61,819 nt of DNA from an uncultured beta proteobacterium. GTDB lineage: Bacteria > Pseudomonadota > Gammaproteobacteria > Burkholderiales > SG8-39. Numbering within the stretch: position 1 is the first letter of the stretch; every line of letters starts with the position of its first letter. Below are positions 35,383 through 43,638 of this stretch, piece by piece. The position numbers were made by a program, and so were the translations under genes. The notes under the pieces were generated by a model, which was not told the DNA's origin, made no database searches, and saw only the letters and a program-made list of their open reading frames with translations. The DNA lies in the NCBI GenBank assembly GCA_902826155.1, contig CADEDU010000016.1, positions 1 through 61,819 of the forward strand, read 5' to 3'.

Positions 35383-36531
35383 ATGCTGAGCATCAGTGAT
35401 TCGTTCGATGCGGGCGCCATCGAGGTGCTCGAGATCGCACCGACCCCCACCGGTGCGGCGCAGATTCGTCTCAACGTGCGTCGCGACTCGACAACCGATC
35501 CGAGTTGCGACTTCAGGCAGTGGTTCTATTTCCGGCTACAAGGGGCGCGCGGGCGCGTCTGCACGATCACGCTTGCCAACGCCGGCCAGTGCACCTATCC
35601 GAAAGGATGGGATGGCTATCGCGCAGTGGCTTCCTACGATCGGCGCGAATGGTTCAGGGTGCCCACGCGCTACGAGGCTGGCAGCTTGCACATCGACCAC
35701 ACGCCGCTGCACGATAGCGTGTTCTACGCCTACTTCGAGCCGTACTCCTACGATCGCCACCTCGATTTCATCGGGAGCATCGGCGATCGCGAAGGCGTCG
35801 AGGTCATCCGTCTGGGCAGTTCGGTGGATGGACGCGATCTCGATCTGGTCGTCATCGGCACGCCCGGACAGGGCAAGTCGAACATCTGGGTGATCGCCCG
35901 CCAGCATCCGGGCGAGTCGATGGCGGAGTGGTTCGTCGAAGGCATGATCGAGCGACTGCTCGATACGGCGGATCCCCTAGTGCGCGTGCTGCTTCAGCGC
36001 TCTGTGTTCCACGTCGTCCCGAACATGAATCCCGACGGCAGCGTGCGCGGCAATCTGCGCGCCAATGCGGCGGGTGCCAATCTCAATCGCGAATGGAGCG
36101 AGCCGTCGCGAGAGCGCAGCCCCGAGGTGTTCTTCGTGCGCGAGCGCATGCTGGCGACCGGCGTCGATGCGTTTCTCGATGTCCACGGTGACGAGGGGCT
36201 GCCGTACGTGTTCGTCGCCGGCAACGAGATGCTGCCCGGCTACTCCGATGCGCAGCGCGCGGTGCAGGAGCGTTTCTGCGCGGCGTTTCGCGCTGCCAGT
36301 CCGGACTTCCAGACTGTTCATGGCTACGCGAGCGGCAAGTACGACGCGCAGGCGTTGAAGCTGGCCAGCAAGTACATCGGACATCGGTTCGGATGCTTGT
36401 CCCTGACGCTGGAAATGCCATTCAAGGACAACGCCGATCTTCCCGACGCTTCCGTCGGCTGGGACGGTGCGCGTTCCAAGCGGTTGGGTGCAGCCGCTCT
36501 CGGGCCACTGCTGGAGGTGATCGGGCGCTAA
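35383..36531 (+). CDS. M14-family zinc carboxypeptidase (cytosolic type)
   Basis: This 382-residue protein has an N-terminal beta-sandwich-like domain (about 1-125, with DFRQWFYFRLQGARG and CTYPKGWDGYRAVASYDRREW) followed by an M14 peptidase core. Zinc-binding motifs are visible: ARQHPGESMAEWF (His and Glu ligands) and FLDVHGDEGLPY (third His), with the substrate-binding NPDGSVRGNLRANAAGANLNREW. This is the architecture of the cytosolic carboxypeptidase-like (M14-6) bacterial group. No signal peptide is seen. The probable catalytic glutamate lies in LSLTLEMPFKDN. The natural substrate is unknown. Confidence 0.88.
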   Translation: MLSISDSFDAGAIEVLEIAPTPTGAAQIRLNVRRDSTTDPSCDFRQWFYFRLQGARGRVCTITLANAGQCTYPKGWDGYRAVASYDRREWFRVPTRYEAGSLHIDHTPLHDSVFYAYFEPYSYDRHLDFIGSIGDREGVEVIRLGSSVDGRDLDLVVIGTPGQGKSNIWVIARQHPGESMAEWFVEGMIERLLDTADPLVRVLLQRSVFHVVPNMNPDGSVRGNLRANAAGANLNREWSEPSRERSPEVFFVRERMLATGVDAFLDVHGDEGLPYVFVAGNEMLPGYSDAQRAVQERFCAAFRAASPDFQTVHGYASGKYDAQALKLASKYIGHRFGCLSLTLEMPFKDNADLPDASVGWDGARSKRLGAAALGPLLEVIGR

Positions 36532-36588
36532 ATTAGCGGAGTGACTACCGCCGGCTGGCGAGCCTATAACCGCCGGCCGCGAAGTTCA

Positions 36589-36608
36589 ACGAACGAACGT
36601 TCGCTCGT
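36589..36608. promoter_or_regulatory. TetR-type operator-like palindrome upstream of the kor genes
   Basis: The 20-bp sequence ACGAACGAACGTTCGCTCGT is a palindrome with one mismatched pair and a perfect 10-bp centre (CGAACGTTCG). Its size and style resemble operators of TetR-family repressors that control acyl-CoA or aromatic catabolism. A candidate promoter follows (TTTTCA at 36622-36627, 17-bp spacer, TAGTAT at 36645-36650). No TetR gene is in the window. Confidence 0.5.
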
Positions 36609-36621
36609 GCACCGAAACGGC

Positions 36622-36650
36622 TTTTCATCCATTTATACAACCTGTAGTAT
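36622..36650 (+). promoter_or_regulatory. candidate promoter of korC-korA-korB
   Basis: TTTTCA and TAGTAT each match the sigma-70 consensus at four of six positions and are 17 bp apart, with TG just before the -10 box. It lies 81 bases before the korC start and directly after the palindrome at 36589-36608. This is a pattern match only. Confidence 0.35.
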
Positions 36651-36730
36651 CCGCGTCGATCTCATGACCGGCCCGACTCGAGGTCGCAAGCCCTCGATGA
36701 ACGGCTGCGCCCGCGTGGAGGAGGCACGGC

Positions 36731-38560
36731 TTGAAGCCAACGGACATCGCTAACCCCGATTACTTTCACAAAGTCGTCGATTGTCAGTGGGCCTGTCCGG
36801 CACACACACCGGTTCCCGAGTACATACGGTTGATCGCGCAGGGGCGTTACGCCGATGCGTACATGATCAACTGGAATTCAAACGTGTTTCCCGGTGTGCT
36901 CGGTCGTACCTGTGACCGGCCGTGCGAACCCGCGTGTCGTCGCGGGCGCGTCGAGGATGGCGAGAAAAAAGAGCCGGTGGCGATCTGCCGGCTCAAGCGC
37001 GTCGCGGCGGATTTCAAAGACAAGGACGACGTTCGGTCGCGCCTGCCGCAGGTGCCCGCCAAGAAGAACGGCAAGCGAGTCGTATGCATTGGGGCCGGTC
37101 CTGCATCGCTCACGGTCGCGCGCGACCTTGCGCCGCTCGGCTACGAAGTGGTCGTGTATGAGGCCGATCCATTCGCCGGCGGCATGATCCGCACGCAGAT
37201 TCCGAAGTTCCGCTTGCCCGAATCAGTGATCGACGAAGAGGTCGGCTACATCCTCGGGTTGGGCATCGAACTGCGCGCGGGCAAGCGCATCGAGAGCATG
37301 AAGGCGCTGCTCGCCGAGAAGTTCGACGCGGTGTTCGTGGGCACTGGTGCACCGCGTGGTCGCGAGCTGAATGTTCCAGGTCGCAACGAAGCCGCGAAGA
37401 ACATCCATATCGGCATCGACTGGCTCTCCAGTGTTTCGTTCGGCCATACGACCAAGATCGGCAAACGCGTCATCGTGCTGGGCGGCGGCAATACGGCGAT
37501 GGATTGCTGTCGCTCGTCCAAGCGCCTCGGCGGCGAAGACGTGAAGGTGATCGTCCGTTCCGGGTTCGAGGAAATGAAGGCCTCGCCGTGGGAGAAGGAA
37601 GACGCCATTCACGAAGGCATTCCGATCCTCAACTACCTCGTCCCCAAGGCGTTCATCCACGACAACGGCAAGCTCACCGGCATGACCTTCGAGAAGGTCA
37701 AAGCCGAGTACGACCAGAAGGGCCGCCGCAGCCTGGTGCCCACCGGTGAGCCGGACCAGCACTTCGAGTGCGACGACGTACTCGTGGCCGTCGGTCAGGA
37801 AAACGCCTTCCCCTGGATCGAGCGCGATGTCGGCATCGAATTCGACAAGTGGGAGATGCCCAAGGTCGACGAGAAATCGATGCAATCGACCCTGCCACAT
37901 GTGTTCTTCGGCGGCGATTCGGCGTTTGGCCCCAAGAACATCATCTGGGCGGTGGCGCACGGCCATGATGCGGCGGTATCCATCGACAAGCTGCTGAGCG
38001 GCGAGGACGTCAACGATCGTCCGATGCCCGGTGTTACCGCGCTCAGTCAGAAGATGGGCATCCACGAGTGGAGCTACGACAACGACGTGTCGCTCGACCA
38101 GCGCTACAAAGTGCCGTGGAAGGAGTCCGCGGTCACGCTGAAGAACATCAACGTCGAGGTCGAGCTCGGCTTCGACGTGGCGACCGGGTTCAAGGAGGCG
38201 CAGCGCTGCCTCAACTGCGACGTGCAGACCGTCTTCGCCGGCAATCTGTGCATCGAGTGCGACGCGTGCGTCGACATCTGCCCGATGGACTGCATCACCT
38301 TCACTGGAAACGCCGACGAAGCGGCGTTGCGCAAGCAGCTCAATGCGCCGGCACTCAACCTCACGCAGGATCTCTACGTGAGCGAAGAGTTGCGCACCAA
38401 GCGCGTGATGGTGAAGGACGAGGACGTCTGCCTGCATTGTGGCCTGTGCGCCGAACGCTGCCCGACCGGTGCCTGGGACATGCGCAAGTACCTGGTCGAC
38501 ATGACGCATGCCGGCCCCAAATGCCGGCCTGCGCCGCAGCCGCAGCGCAAGGCGGCCTGA
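36731..38560 (+). CDS. korC: NAD(P)H-dependent FAD/Fe-S oxidoreductase, KorC-like (GltD type)
   Basis: This 609-residue protein joins a GltD-like flavoprotein to a two-cluster ferredoxin tail. The N-terminus has the cysteine set CPAHTPVPEYI...CDRPCEPAC, for an Fe-S cluster. The FAD motif is VVCIGAGPASLTVARDL (near 117), and the NAD(P)H motif is VIVLGGGNTAMDCC (near 250). Two [4Fe-4S] motifs follow: CIECDACVDICP (near 507) and CLHCGLCAERCP (near 568). In Thauera a similar gene beside korAB links the 2-oxoglutarate:ferredoxin oxidoreductase to NADP. It starts with TTG 36731 behind GGAGGAGG. The gene symbol is given by analogy, and direction of electron flow is not shown by sequence. Confidence 0.78.
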   Translation: MKPTDIANPDYFHKVVDCQWACPAHTPVPEYIRLIAQGRYADAYMINWNSNVFPGVLGRTCDRPCEPACRRGRVEDGEKKEPVAICRLKRVAADFKDKDDVRSRLPQVPAKKNGKRVVCIGAGPASLTVARDLAPLGYEVVVYEADPFAGGMIRTQIPKFRLPESVIDEEVGYILGLGIELRAGKRIESMKALLAEKFDAVFVGTGAPRGRELNVPGRNEAAKNIHIGIDWLSSVSFGHTTKIGKRVIVLGGGNTAMDCCRSSKRLGGEDVKVIVRSGFEEMKASPWEKEDAIHEGIPILNYLVPKAFIHDNGKLTGMTFEKVKAEYDQKGRRSLVPTGEPDQHFECDDVLVAVGQENAFPWIERDVGIEFDKWEMPKVDEKSMQSTLPHVFFGGDSAFGPKNIIWAVAHGHDAAVSIDKLLSGEDVNDRPMPGVTALSQKMGIHEWSYDNDVSLDQRYKVPWKESAVTLKNINVEVELGFDVATGFKEAQRCLNCDVQTVFAGNLCIECDACVDICPMDCITFTGNADEAALRKQLNAPALNLTQDLYVSEELRTKRVMVKDEDVCLHCGLCAERCPTGAWDMRKYLVDMTHAGPKCRPAPQPQRKAA

Positions 38561-38835
38561 CGCGGACCTGGCCACGCCAACCCGGCGCACGCGTCCCGAT
38601 ACGATGACGAACCTCGACATCCGGACGCCTCGCCGCCAATCCTCACGCGCTCGAATGTCGTTGGGCGCCTCGAACTTGTTGGCCGCCCCGCACCCGTGTC
38701 CGTCGCGCCCCGTTGAATCGTTCGGTGCGCGATCGACGCCACGTGTGGTGCCGAAATTGATTCAGCGGTTGATCCCGCGGTTCACCTTCTCGCACGGCCT
38801 GACCAAGTCGGGCCTCGTTACGTTCGTTGCCCACC

Positions 38836-40677
38836 ATGTCTAAAACCATCGAATCCATCAACGATTTCGTCGTCAAGTTCGCCAACGTCAACGGTTCGGG
38901 ATCGGCCAGCGCCAACGAACTGTTCGCGCGGGCGATCCTGCGCATGGGCGTGCCGGTCAGCCCTCGCAACATCTTTCCGTCGAACATCCAGGGGCTGCCC
39001 ACCTGGTACGAGGTGCGGGTGAACGAAAAGGGCTATCTCGGTCGACGCGGTGGGGTCGATCTCATGGTGGCGATGAATCCGCAGACCTGGAACCAGGACG
39101 TCAAGGAGATCGAACCCGGCGGCTACCTGTTCTACGACAGCACCAAGCCGATGCCCAGGTCGCGTTTTCGCGATGACATCAACGTCGTAGGCATGCCGCT
39201 CACCGATATCTGCAACGCCAGTTACACCGACGCCCGGCAGCGCCAGCTGTTCAAGAACATCATCTACGTCGGCGCGCTCGCGGCGATGCTCGAGATCGAC
39301 ACCGCCGAGATCGAGAAACTGTTCGGCGAACAGTATCGCGGCAAGGAGAAGCTGCTGGGCGCCAACGTGCAGGCCCTGGAGCTCGGTCACGACTACGCGA
39401 CACGCGAGTTGAAGGGAGCGCTCGGCATCAAGGTCCGGCGCGCCGATAACGTCGGCGAGCGCATCTTCATCGAAGGCAACAATGCCGCGGCGCTAGGCTG
39501 CGTGTACGGTGGCGCGACGGTGTGTGCGTGGTATCCGATCACGCCGTCATCCTCGCTGGCCGAGGCATTCATTCGCCATTGCCAGAAGATGCGTGTCGAC
39601 CCGGCTACCGGCAAGAATCGCTTCGCGATCGTGCAAGCCGAGGACGAATTAGCCTCGATCGGCATGGTCGTCGGCGCCGGTTGGAACGGCGCGCGCGCCT
39701 TCACCGCGACATCCGGCCCCGGTATTTCGCTGATGACCGAATTCATCGGGCTGGCGTATTTCGCCGAAGTCCCCGCCGTCATCATCAATGTGCAGCGGGG
39801 CGGACCTTCCACCGGCATGCCCACGCGTACGCAACAGGCCGACATCATCGCCTGCGCGTATGCCTCCAACGGCGACACCAAGCACGTGCTGCTGCTGCCT
39901 GAAGACCCGAAGGAATGCTTCGAGATGAGCGCCGACGCGCTCGATCTGGCCGACCGGCTGCAGACGCCGGTGTTCGTCATGACCGATCTCGACATCGGCA
40001 TGAACCAGCGGCTGTGCGACCCGTTGGTCTGGGACGACAAGCGCACGCTCGACCGCGGCAAGGTGATGACGAGCGAGGAACTCGAGGCAGGCAAGGACTT
40101 CGGGCGCTATCTCGACGTCGACGGTGACGGTATTCCGTACCGCACCTATCCCGGTACGCATCCGACGCGCGGTGCGTTCTTCACCCGCGGCACGACCAAG
40201 GACCGCTACGCGCGATACAGCGAGGAAGGTCCGGTGTACGTCGACAATATGCAGCGGCTGCAGAAGAAGTTCGAGACCGCCAAGACACTGGTGCCGGCAC
40301 CGGTCATCCGCAAGGCCAAGCAACCTACCAAGGTCGGCGTGCTGTACTACGGCTCGACCAGCCCGGCGATGATCGAGGCGCTCGATGCGTTCGACGAGCA
40401 GGGGCTGAACGTCGATGCGATTCGCGTGCGCGCCTTCCCGTTCTCGGACGAGGTGGTCGATTTCATCGAGGACCACGAGAAGGTGTTCGTGGTCGAGCAG
40501 AACCGCGATGCCCAGCTGCGCACGCTGATCATGACCGAAGCAGCGATCGATTCGTCCAAGCTGATTCCGGTGCTGCACTACGATGGCACGCCGATCACCG
40601 CGCGCTTCATCATTCGTGAGATCGCCGAGAAGGTCGCGATCCTGAAAGTCACCCCGATCCGCAAGGTCGCCCAGTAA
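38836..40677 (+). CDS. korA: 2-oxoacid:acceptor oxidoreductase, alpha subunit with fused gamma domain
   Basis: This 613-residue protein has a gamma domain first (about 10-190, with FANVNGSGSASANELFARAI) and then the alpha/pyrimidine-binding domain (about 200-580). The alpha part has IFIEGNNAAALGCVYGGATVCAWYPITPSSSLAEAF, cited here for its landmark YPITPSS, and the ATSGPGISLMTEFIGLAYF and QRGGPSTGMPTRTQQAD motifs that typify 2-oxoglutarate/2-oxoacid ferredoxin oxidoreductases. It decarboxylates a 2-oxo acid to its acyl-CoA, reducing ferredoxin. ATG 38836 is used although no ribosome site is clear; an in-frame TTG is 9 bases upstream. A 275-bp gap separates it from korC; I see no gene there. 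Confidence 0.85.
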   Translation: MSKTIESINDFVVKFANVNGSGSASANELFARAILRMGVPVSPRNIFPSNIQGLPTWYEVRVNEKGYLGRRGGVDLMVAMNPQTWNQDVKEIEPGGYLFYDSTKPMPRSRFRDDINVVGMPLTDICNASYTDARQRQLFKNIIYVGALAAMLEIDTAEIEKLFGEQYRGKEKLLGANVQALELGHDYATRELKGALGIKVRRADNVGERIFIEGNNAAALGCVYGGATVCAWYPITPSSSLAEAFIRHCQKMRVDPATGKNRFAIVQAEDELASIGMVVGAGWNGARAFTATSGPGISLMTEFIGLAYFAEVPAVIINVQRGGPSTGMPTRTQQADIIACAYASNGDTKHVLLLPEDPKECFEMSADALDLADRLQTPVFVMTDLDIGMNQRLCDPLVWDDKRTLDRGKVMTSEELEAGKDFGRYLDVDGDGIPYRTYPGTHPTRGAFFTRGTTKDRYARYSEEGPVYVDNMQRLQKKFETAKTLVPAPVIRKAKQPTKVGVLYYGSTSPAMIEALDAFDEQGLNVDAIRVRAFPFSDEVVDFIEDHEKVFVVEQNRDAQLRTLIMTEAAIDSSKLIPVLHYDGTPITARFIIREIAEKVAILKVTPIRKVAQ

Positions 40678-40700
40678 CGCTCGCACCGTCCGGCACAGTC

Positions 40701-41756
40701 ATGACCTACATCACCAAACCGAAACTGCATCACCCGACGCTGCCCAAGAACAAGCTCGGTTACACCCGGCGCGATTACGAAGGTACCGTCTCCACCTTGT
40801 GCGCCGGCTGCGGCCACGATTCGATCACCGCGGCAATCGTGAACGCGTGCTTCGAGCTGGACATCGAGCCCCATCGCGTCGCCAAGCTCTCCGGCATCGG
40901 CTGCTCATCGAAGACGCCCACCTACTTCCTGGGCAACTCGCACGGCTTCAACACCGTGCATGGTCGGATGCCCTCGGTCCTCACCGGCGCCAATCTCGCC
41001 AATTGCGAGCTCATCTACATGGGCGTGTCGGGCGACGGCGATTCCGCATCCATCGGCTTCGGCCAGTTCGCCCACAGCATGCGCCGCGGGGTGAACATGG
41101 TGTACATCGTCGAGAACAACGGCGTGTACGGTCTCACCAAGGGCCAGTTCTCGGCCACCGCCGACAAGGGCTCCAAGGCCAAGCGCGGCGCGGTCAATAC
41201 CGACGAGCCGATCGACATGGTCATGACCGCGCTGCAACTTGGCGCGACGTTCGTGGCGCGCAGCTTCTCCGGCGACAAGGCTCAGCTGGTACCGCTGATC
41301 AAGGCGGCGGTCGCGCATCGCGGTGCGGCGCTGATCGACGTGATCTCGCCGTGCGTTGCGTTCAACAATCACGACGGCTCGACCAAGAGCTACGACTTCG
41401 TGCGCGATCACAACGAAGCGGTGAATCGCATCGATTTCATCGAGCCGCGAGCCGAGATCACCACCGACTATGCGGCGGGAAGCGTGCAAGACGTCCGCCA
41501 GCACGATGGTAAGGTCCTGCGACTGCGCAAGCTCGCGCCCGACTACGATCCGACCGACCGGATCAGCGCAATGAACTACCTGCACCAGCGGCAGGCGGCG
41601 GGCGAGGTCGTGACCGGCCTGCTTTTCGTCGACCCCGATCCGGAAGATCTGCACGCGCACCTGGGCACGGTAGAGGTTCCGCTCAACGCGCTCGGCGAGA
41701 AGGAATTGATCCCCGGTTCGGCGGTGCTCGCGAAGATCAACGCATCGCTGCGTTGA
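40701..41756 (+). CDS. korB: 2-oxoacid:acceptor oxidoreductase, beta subunit (ThDP-binding)
   Basis: This 351-residue subunit binds thiamine diphosphate and an Fe-S cluster. The ThDP motif GDGDSASIGFGQF...ENNGVYGLTKGQFS (from about residue 110) is complete. Cysteines for a [4Fe-4S] cluster are at CAGCGHD near residue 33, in GIGCSSKTPTYF near 69, and in DVISPCVAFNNH near 215. It follows korA by 23 bases. Together KorA and KorB form the catalytic unit. The 2-oxoglutarate preference is inferred from the fused gamma-alpha layout and the KorC neighbour. Confidence 0.87.
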   Translation: MTYITKPKLHHPTLPKNKLGYTRRDYEGTVSTLCAGCGHDSITAAIVNACFELDIEPHRVAKLSGIGCSSKTPTYFLGNSHGFNTVHGRMPSVLTGANLANCELIYMGVSGDGDSASIGFGQFAHSMRRGVNMVYIVENNGVYGLTKGQFSATADKGSKAKRGAVNTDEPIDMVMTALQLGATFVARSFSGDKAQLVPLIKAAVAHRGAALIDVISPCVAFNNHDGSTKSYDFVRDHNEAVNRIDFIEPRAEITTDYAAGSVQDVRQHDGKVLRLRKLAPDYDPTDRISAMNYLHQRQAAGEVVTGLLFVDPDPEDLHAHLGTVEVPLNALGEKELIPGSAVLAKINASLR

Positions 41757-41762
41757 AGAGTC

Positions 41763-43571
41763 CTACCCGCGCTTGAACACGTTCGTCGCGCGGGTCTCGG
41801 CGTATTCCTGTGCGACGTGTACGTCGATCACAACGACTTCGCCACCGCGTACCGCAGCCACCGCCTCGGGCAGCAGGCGATTGAGCGCATCGATGTCCTT
41901 GATCGGCCCGTAACCGCGCGCACCCTGACCGCGCGCCATCGCCGCGAGATCGACGTCAGGTCCTTCGATCCGTTGCCCGACCCACTTGTTCTCGACCGGA
42001 CGGCCGCGCATCTTCGCTACGCGTTCCTGATGGACTTCGTCGTTGAAGAACGAGCGGTTGTTGGCGATGAACACCAGCAGCGGGATCTGGTATTTCACCG
42101 CGGTCCAGAACGCAGTCAGCCCCATGAGGTAGTCGCCATCGCCGATCACCGCCACGGGTAGTCGCTCGGTGCCGCGCAGCGCGAGGGCGGCTCCAACGAT
42201 CATGCCGGGGCCCGAGCCGACGCCCGCGCCGCCGTCGTAGCCGATGTAGTCGAGCGGATCGCGGAAATGCCACGCATCGCCCGGCCAGCCGAGATTCGTT
42301 CGCAGCAGGGACGCGTTCTGTGACTCGAAGTAGTTCGCGAGCGTCGCGGCGAAGACACGCATTGCGATGCCCGTGCTGGTCTGGGCGGGGCCGGCATCAG
42401 CGACCGATCCGGTCGCGCGCATCGGACCCGGCGTGTAGCGTTTCGCACCCAGCGCCTGAACCGCCGGCAACAGATCGGCGAGCAGGGCATCGGGATCGGT
42501 CAACGTGTAGGTATCGGCGGGGGGCAGGCCCTGCAGTTCCATGCCGAAGCCGTTGTGGACGGTCTGATCGAGCGAGCACTGGATGACGTGCGCGCTGATG
42601 CGCTGATCGCCGTATGCGCTCTTGAGCAATCCGCCCAGATCGTTCCAGTCGAAGCTCAGGATCACGTCGGCCTCGCGCACGGCTGCCAGACCCTGCTCGG
42701 TGGCATGCATCGACGGCGGCGCCGCATGCAACGGATGATCGGTCGGGAACGCTGCCGCGACCTTGAGATCGGTAAGCACCCTGGCGCCAAGATGCTCGGC
42801 CAGTTCGATCCGTTGCTGCCAGGCTTCGATCGACCGCGACACGCGCCCGGCAAGGATCAGCGGGCGCTTGGCGTTGCTGAGTCGTTCGGCGATGGCACGG
42901 ACCGCCGCGGTAGAAGCATGCGGTGGCTCGGGGGGTTGGTAGCGCGACAGTTCAGGCAGCGGGGGGAACTCGCTGAACTTCGCTTCCTGCAGTCCGACAT
43001 CGAAGCACACGTACACCGGCCCGCACGGTGCCGTCCGCGCGATCTGATTGGCGCGCAGCATGCACTCGGCTGCATCGCCCAGCGACCGCGGCTCGGCGTC
43101 GAACTTGACGAAGTGACGGACGAGCGCGCCCTGGTCCTTCATGGTGTGCAGCCAGTCGATCCAAGGGCGACGCTTGGCGGCATCGACGGGGCCGGTGGCA
43201 CCGAACACAAGTACCGGCGCCCGGTCGCAGAATGCGTCGAAGATCGCCATCGAGCCGTGCATGAGGCCGACATTGGAGTGCAGCACCGCTCCCATGGGGC
43301 GCTCGGCGATCTTCGCGTAACCGTGGGCAATGGCGACCGCATGTTCCTCGTGCAGCACCACGAGCATTTCCGGCTTCTCGTTGCCCAGCAGATTCACCAG
43401 GCTGTCATGCAAACCGCGGTAACTCGCACCGGGATTGAGGGCCAGGTACTCCACGCCCAGGCGCCGGATCATCTGCGCCATGAAATCGCTGCCCCATTCG
43501 GGCTTGACCGGCACGTTCATCGTCGGTCGATCCTGACTGAGGCCGAGTGGAGCATCGAGAGGTTTGTTCAT
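41763..43571 (-). CDS. thiamine diphosphate-dependent enzyme (acetolactate synthase/benzoylformate decarboxylase-like)
   Basis: This roughly 602-residue enzyme has the three domains of the decarboxylase/acetolactate synthase superfamily. The N-terminal catalytic glutamate lies in LHEEHAVAIAHGYAK (near 75), the middle domain has KRPLILAGRVSR, and the C-terminal ThDP motif is IGDGDYLMGLTAFW...IANNRSFF. The reaction is not predictable; relatives include acetolactate, phenylglyoxylate and oxalyl-CoA-type enzymes. ATG 43571 is a choice: neither it nor Met18 downstream has a good ribosome site, and the longest reading starts with TTG 43625. It converges on korB with only 6 bases between stops. Confidence 0.82.
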   Translation of the reverse strand: MNKPLDAPLGLSQDRPTMNVPVKPEWGSDFMAQMIRRLGVEYLALNPGASYRGLHDSLVNLLGNEKPEMLVVLHEEHAVAIAHGYAKIAERPMGAVLHSNVGLMHGSMAIFDAFCDRAPVLVFGATGPVDAAKRRPWIDWLHTMKDQGALVRHFVKFDAEPRSLGDAAECMLRANQIARTAPCGPVYVCFDVGLQEAKFSEFPPLPELSRYQPPEPPHASTAAVRAIAERLSNAKRPLILAGRVSRSIEAWQQRIELAEHLGARVLTDLKVAAAFPTDHPLHAAPPSMHATEQGLAAVREADVILSFDWNDLGGLLKSAYGDQRISAHVIQCSLDQTVHNGFGMELQGLPPADTYTLTDPDALLADLLPAVQALGAKRYTPGPMRATGSVADAGPAQTSTGIAMRVFAATLANYFESQNASLLRTNLGWPGDAWHFRDPLDYIGYDGGAGVGSGPGMIVGAALALRGTERLPVAVIGDGDYLMGLTAFWTAVKYQIPLLVFIANNRSFFNDEVHQERVAKMRGRPVENKWVGQRIEGPDVDLAAMARGQGARGYGPIKDIDALNRLLPEAVAAVRGGEVVVIDVHVAQEYAETRATNVFKRG

Positions 43572-43638
43572 GATTGAGAGGGGAGGGGTCGCTGGGTTGT
43601 GCGGTGGGGAATTCAGTGGGAACAATGATACGGATCGG

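Noticed and set aside
38604..38841. A short frame between korC and korA
   Set aside because: Low-complexity Arg/Ser/Pro composition, no ribosome site and no likely family.
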